From: Pseudomonas reinekei
GTDB taxonomy: Bacteria; Pseudomonadota; Gammaproteobacteria; Pseudomonadales; Pseudomonadaceae
Reading direction: 5' to 3'
Assembly (NCBI RefSeq): GCF_001945365.1
Contig: NZ_MSTQ01000002.1
Coordinates: 186,001-250,000, forward strand
Length of the DNA: 64,000 nt
A model generated the notes under the pieces. It did no database searches and was not told where the DNA came from. It saw only the letters and a program-made list of their open reading frames with translations. Of the stretch, positions 61,201 to 64,000 are shown one piece after another. Every line of letters begins with the position of its first letter. Within the stretch, counting starts at the first letter, position 1. Position numbers and translations under genes: made by a program.

Positions 61201-64000
61201 TTTGCTCGCGCATTCCACCAAGAGAGAGTGCCTTACGTCCGACAGCATCACCGGACACAGATCCGCCCGCATTGATTGTCAGGTTCCCGCCCATCTGCGG
61301 AAACCAGGCCTGATAGAGGCTGTCGCTGCCGCCATTGACCCATTTTTCATAGTCACTGCCGGCACTGCCCAGCACCGAGCCACCGTCCGACATTCGCCCG
61401 CGAGGCTGGTTGTAACGTGGGTCGATATTGCTGGACTGAGTACCGGCGGTGTACACACCGAAGGGTGAATCCATGCTCAGGTTACCGGCGGCCATCAGGT
61501 CCAGATCGCCGGTGCCGGTTCGCAGTACGCTGAACATCTGAGTGTGGGCGTTGACGGCGGTGCCTGGTTTGCTTTCAAGGCAAAGCGACGGATCAATATC
61601 AACGCACCAAAACATATCATCGACACTGACGGGCGAGTAATCAGTAAAACCCATATAGTTGCCAGGCGCCCACGTCCAGCGTTCCATCGGTGCGCAAGCA
61701 TCAGGCACGATGTCGCAGAGAATCAGATACTCCTCAGGTACAGGCTCATAGGGGTTGAATCCAAACCCGTTGTCCACCGTCCAGACCAGCTTCGCGGCCG
61801 ATTCAATCACTTTAAGACCGTAGTGAGTATCGGCCAGTCGAAGGTTGCCCTCAGTGGTGACGGGCTTCACCACTCGATTGTCCGCCGCGCCCAGATCCGC
61901 ACCCGCTACCACCCGTGTCGACCACGACGCACTGCCCGACGGCAACATGCTCGCCACCGCCCAGTTGCGCCCTTGCTGGGTGCCGCTCAGTGGGCGCAAA
62001 TCGATATACGCAGTGCCATCCGCCAGTTTCACATCCGTCATGGACGGAATCAGCGAACCACGCAAAAGTGCCAGCGAACCGCTGAGCTTCACGCCCGCCG
62101 TTGCGTTGTCGAAAAACGTAGCCGGCAGCGGCACGCCTTTAGGCCACAGCAGGCCTTGCATCGCGGTGGTCTTGTTCAGCTGCGTACCCGCGCCAAGAAG
62201 ACTGCCCGCCGGCAAGGTGACGTCGGCCCCCAGCAATGTGCCGGCGGCGTACAACAGATTACCCGCCGCGTCATGCACCGCCCCCGCCAATACCGTACCG
62301 GCGCTGAACGTGTACGTCTCGGCCAGCACGCCCTGAGTGGGTAACAGCGTGCCACTGGCCAGTGTCGCGGCCTGGATCGGCAAGTCGTAGTTCAACGTGG
62401 CACCGATCGGGTATTGGGTACCGTCAGCAAGGGTCACACCCGCGCCCGGCACAATCAGGTCGCCGCCGAACGGCTGCACACCCGGCACCAGTTTCCAGCC
62501 GGTGTCATCGACGGTTTCCGGTGATGGCGCAAAACCGTCGTTGATGCTGCCGTAAACATCCAGGTTGCCACCGGCTCGAATCACCAGGCTGCCGGCCTCG
62601 CCGGAACCGTAGACCGACGTCTTCTGCGTGTGCGGGTTGAGACTGGCGTAGCGGTAGCCGGACAAGTCCAGATCGCCTTGCACCACCAGATCGCCGTCAG
62701 TGGTCTTGCTGGCTATTTCCACGCCGGGACGCAGGTGGAAGGCATCGGCGTAGGCGGCGTTATTCAGGCCGGCCAGTTTGCGTTGCAGCAAATCCGTATT
62801 GGCCAGGGCTGCGTTGATGAACGCGGTGCTGTCGACGTGAATGCCGTCCAGATAAGCCTGGTCGATGACCTGGTACGGACGACCGCTGGCGGCCGGGTCG
62901 GTACCGTCGGCGGCATCAATGTAGCGGCGCGTGGCGTTGAGCCCAATGGAGCGCGCACCCTGAATGTTCAGCGCACCGCTGGCATCGATAGCGATATCGC
63001 CAGCACCCACACGCGGTGCGTTGAGTTCCAGTGTGCCCCGCGCGCGACCGTCATGCTGCCCCGGCAAATTACCGATGGCGACGTCGGTGCCGTGACGCAA
63101 GTCGATCCGCGCACCGGAGGCCAGCGTCAACAGGCCATCGCCGGCGTTCAGCTCGACCATGGCCCGGTTCGGTGCGTCGATGATCTTTCCGTAGCTATCG
63201 ACCCGCAACATCTGGCCATGGGCATCGAGCACCGCGCTGCCGGCCACGGTCAGGCCATTTTTGCCCGACAGGCGAATGCTGCCGACGCGCTCGCCACTGG
63301 CGTCGATCAGGCCCACGACGGTAAGGCTGCCGTTGTCCACCGAGACATTGACCTCGCCAGCCTTGAGCCCGTCGCCAATCACTAGATTGCCTTGCTTGAG
63401 CTGGAAGCTGCGGCTACCAAACACTTGCCCGGCATTGAGCCGCTGGTTGAGCGCGGCGAATTCGCCGTTGAGGTCACCGCTGCTGCCCAGCTGCTGCGCG
63501 CGAATATCCACACCGCCCGCCTTGTAGGGCACCCAGGTGCCGCCCGCATCGTAATAGCCGCTGCTGTTGCCGAGGATTTCTCCCTGCAGATCGACCACGC
63601 CCGCACCGGTGGCCAATGCCACGGCACTCAGGTTACCGGCCTGGTTGTTGACTGCCGACAGGTCGATGCGCGAACCGGCGGCCTGGCGGATATTGCCGTT
63701 GCTGCTGTACAGGGCCACGTCGCCGCCCCAGCTGTATTTCTTCACATCGTTGAACGGCAGCGTGCGTCCTGCCACGTCCAGTTCAGCGTTACGGGTCAGC
63801 GTCACATCGCCCTCGGACTTGACCACCAATTTGCCGCTGGCCAACACGATGCGGCCGTCCAGCAACACGTTGCGTGCTTCGAGATTCAGCTCCGCGCCCA
63901 AGGCATCGGCGACGGCAGTGCGATCGCCGGTTGGCGACGTCAGGGTCAGGCTGTTGCCCGCCTTGAGCAAGTTGACCGAGCCGGCTTCACCGGTGAGCAG
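58277..64000 (-). CDS. pdtA: Filamentous-haemagglutinin-type TpsA exoprotein, partial (N-terminus outside window)
   Basis: The window holds the last 1907 residues of a giant exoprotein; the signal peptide and TPS domain are beyond base 64000. The visible part is a long run of FHA-type beta-helix repeats: LNLEARNVLLDGRIVL, VDLQGEILGNSSGYY, GSLTVVGLIDASGERVG, LVVQGDLDLSGYRY, SGNINIIALRVVNAANIQVQ. It resembles the P. aeruginosa PdtA class. Near the C-terminus comes a linker rich in Ala/Thr/Ser (ASSAATSATQAAEDMSRQQQ), then a short acidic helical end (LDERARGQLTEEERGNLTL). No cysteine-rich toxin or CDI-type VENN/CT domain is seen at the C-terminus, so an adhesin-like role is likelier than contact-dependent inhibition. 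The transporter gene tpsB follows. Confidence 0.93.
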   Translation of the reverse strand: MLTGEAGSVNLLKAGNSLTLTSPTGDRTAVADALGAELNLEARNVLLDGRIVLASGKLVVKSEGDVTLTRNAELDVAGRTLPFNDVKKYSWGGDVALYSSNGNIRQAAGSRIDLSAVNNQAGNLSAVALATGAGVVDLQGEILGNSSGYYDAGGTWVPYKAGGVDIRAQQLGSSGDLNGEFAALNQRLNAGQVFGSRSFQLKQGNLVIGDGLKAGEVNVSVDNGSLTVVGLIDASGERVGSIRLSGKNGLTVAGSAVLDAHGQMLRVDSYGKIIDAPNRAMVELNAGDGLLTLASGARIDLRHGTDVAIGNLPGQHDGRARGTLELNAPRVGAGDIAIDASGALNIQGARSIGLNATRRYIDAADGTDPAASGRPYQVIDQAYLDGIHVDSTAFINAALANTDLLQRKLAGLNNAAYADAFHLRPGVEIASKTTDGDLVVQGDLDLSGYRYASLNPHTQKTSVYGSGEAGSLVIRAGGNLDVYGSINDGFAPSPETVDDTGWKLVPGVQPFGGDLIVPGAGVTLADGTQYPIGATLNYDLPIQAATLASGTLLPTQGVLAETYTFSAGTVLAGAVHDAAGNLLYAAGTLLGADVTLPAGSLLGAGTQLNKTTAMQGLLWPKGVPLPATFFDNATAGVKLSGSLALLRGSLIPSMTDVKLADGTAYIDLRPLSGTQQGRNWAVASMLPSGSASWSTRVVAGADLGAADNRVVKPVTTEGNLRLADTHYGLKVIESAAKLVWTVDNGFGFNPYEPVPEEYLILCDIVPDACAPMERWTWAPGNYMGFTDYSPVSVDDMFWCVDIDPSLCLESKPGTAVNAHTQMFSVLRTGTGDLDLMAAGNLSMDSPFGVYTAGTQSSNIDPRYNQPRGRMSDGGSVLGSAGSDYEKWVNGGSDSLYQAWFPQMGGNLTINAGGSVSGDAVGRKALSLGGMREQNPSVAVGNWLWRQGTAGNDVPTAWWINFGSYATRLPLASDVEPEPYLVGFTGFGTLGGGNISLRAGADSGMLRPLGDVFGTNQNPRSQGLIVAVGSTGRVGSDGSLQLTGGGDMDIRIGGTLNPSLQARAGATGVGTPIHDLQGALINLRGAAHVSASAVGGIRLQYGSFSGNQDQREARGYDPFTATTSSATGGLVLIPGDSGMQLNTRGDLVLGGAADPGRVVLQNSTSFTTPDGVVHAGGGLTGFSLWTDHTAIDLFSAGGNLTPSTLMAEAINNSTIPSGSNTSPTDNRFVMPSILRAVAGQGSIYAGPSAGFYGGGSNYPGISYSLLLAPSQSGQLELLAGDSIYAGGYAINQSGASPLSIATPFTPAFNGYAKDGQRVITLMSNSGADSVSPGLNSRYPLFAFGAESYSGLSGVQAPARFYALTGDLVGVRSGETLSFSNSKRTWYEAAGPVWMLAGRDIVASGTTVGQPQAVNRDGMGNSSDTVTATGNLFIHNNANDVSRVSAGRDILYSSFDIAGPGTLEINAGRNILMEDRASITSIGPVMAGDNRPGASLVLQAGAGADGPDYGRFIARYLDPKNQAAGGTPLSDQPGKVVKTYDEELMSWLILGYGFNGNAEQARTFYAALPGTEQAVFARQVYFAELRAGGLEYADANGPRQGSYLRGRNAIAALFPTTDVAGNTIRYDGDITLYGGAGVKTLFGGDIQMLTPGGGQVFGVEGAAPPSTAGIVTQGEGNIQLYSQGSILLGQSRVMTTFGGSILGWSAEGDINAGRGSKTTVVFTPPKRIYDTWGNVTLSPTVPSTGAGIATLNPIAEVPPGDIDLIAPLGTIDAGEAGIRVSGNINIIALRVVNAANIQVQGKSSGIPVTASVNTGAITSASSAATSATQAAEDMSRQQQAAARKNLPSIVTVQVLSLGNEPLTPSSDGASRAPTPGYNPDSPVQVLGAGALDERARGQLTEEERGNLTL

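Noticed and set aside
1..64000. tRNA, rRNA, CRISPR arrays, prophage or insertion sequences
   Set aside because: No cloverleaf, ribosomal sequence, regularly spaced repeats, transposase, integrase or phage structural genes were recognised by reading; the short palindromes present are REP elements.

Overview
The window looks like a chromosomal segment of a fluorescent-group Pseudomonas. The coding sequence is GC-rich. REP/REPIN-type palindromes built on a GTGGGAGCGAGC..GCTCGCGAT core sit in many intergenic gaps. Several gene sets (MuxABC-OpmB, orphan ccoN/ccoQ with a MocR regulator, a PdtAB-like two-partner secretion locus, a GlgE/TreS/TreY trehalose-glucan locus) are characteristic Pseudomonas arrangements. 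No rRNA, tRNA, CRISPR array, prophage or intact insertion sequence was seen.

Bases 1-18.5k hold the trehalose / alpha-glucan / osmoprotection locus. On the plus strand are the 3' part of treY, a DUF2934 gene, glgX, a PIG-L-type deacetylase and an endonuclease/exonuclease/phosphatase-family protein. On the minus strand are glgE, treS (fused to maltokinase) and glgB. Together these encode a cycle: trehalose to maltose to maltose-1-phosphate to branched glucan, then debranching and return to trehalose. Between the two arms sit two paralogous autotransporters, one with a beta-helical passenger and one reduced to little more than the barrel. Bases 18.7-20k carry small conserved genes (a proline-rich peptide, MgtC/SapB, DUF3203).

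Bases 20-23k (ccoG and a MocR-type regulator) and 43-47k (DUF934, siroheme reductase, orphan ccoN, ccoQ) look like two halves of one respiratory locus that is contiguous in P. aeruginosa (PA4129-PA4134, from memory). Here they are about 20 kb apart, yet each half carries the same 37-bp upstream element (11 identical bp, 14-bp spacer, 12 identical bp) about 60 nt before its first start codon. This is the strongest regulatory signal in the window.

The DNA between the halves holds: an AT-rich two-gene unit of unknown function (one gene of only 54 codons); an SDR oxidoreductase; an MHYT-GGDEF-EAL cyclic-di-GMP enzyme; the muxABC-opmB RND efflux operon; tpx; a YciI-like protein; a decayed operon (outer-membrane protein and HAD phosphatase intact, DUF1254 and arylsulfatase genes broken); and an eight-haem cytochrome c with HEAT/TPR-like repeats.

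Bases 47-48.4k carry an unknown protein preceded by an 8-bp direct repeat, and a YhhY-like acetyltransferase. Bases 48.4-64k are one minus-strand locus resembling P. aeruginosa pdt (PA0690-PA0701, from memory). It runs from a giant TpsA exoprotein (5' end outside the window, own terminator) through TpsB, an ExbB-type channel with a DUF2341/LamG extracytoplasmic head, ExbD, TonB, a Porin_5-type porin, a coiled-coil protein, a YbjN protein and a parvulin-type foldase. A LysR regulator follows. The layout suggests an exoprotein/nutrient-uptake system with its own energising complex.
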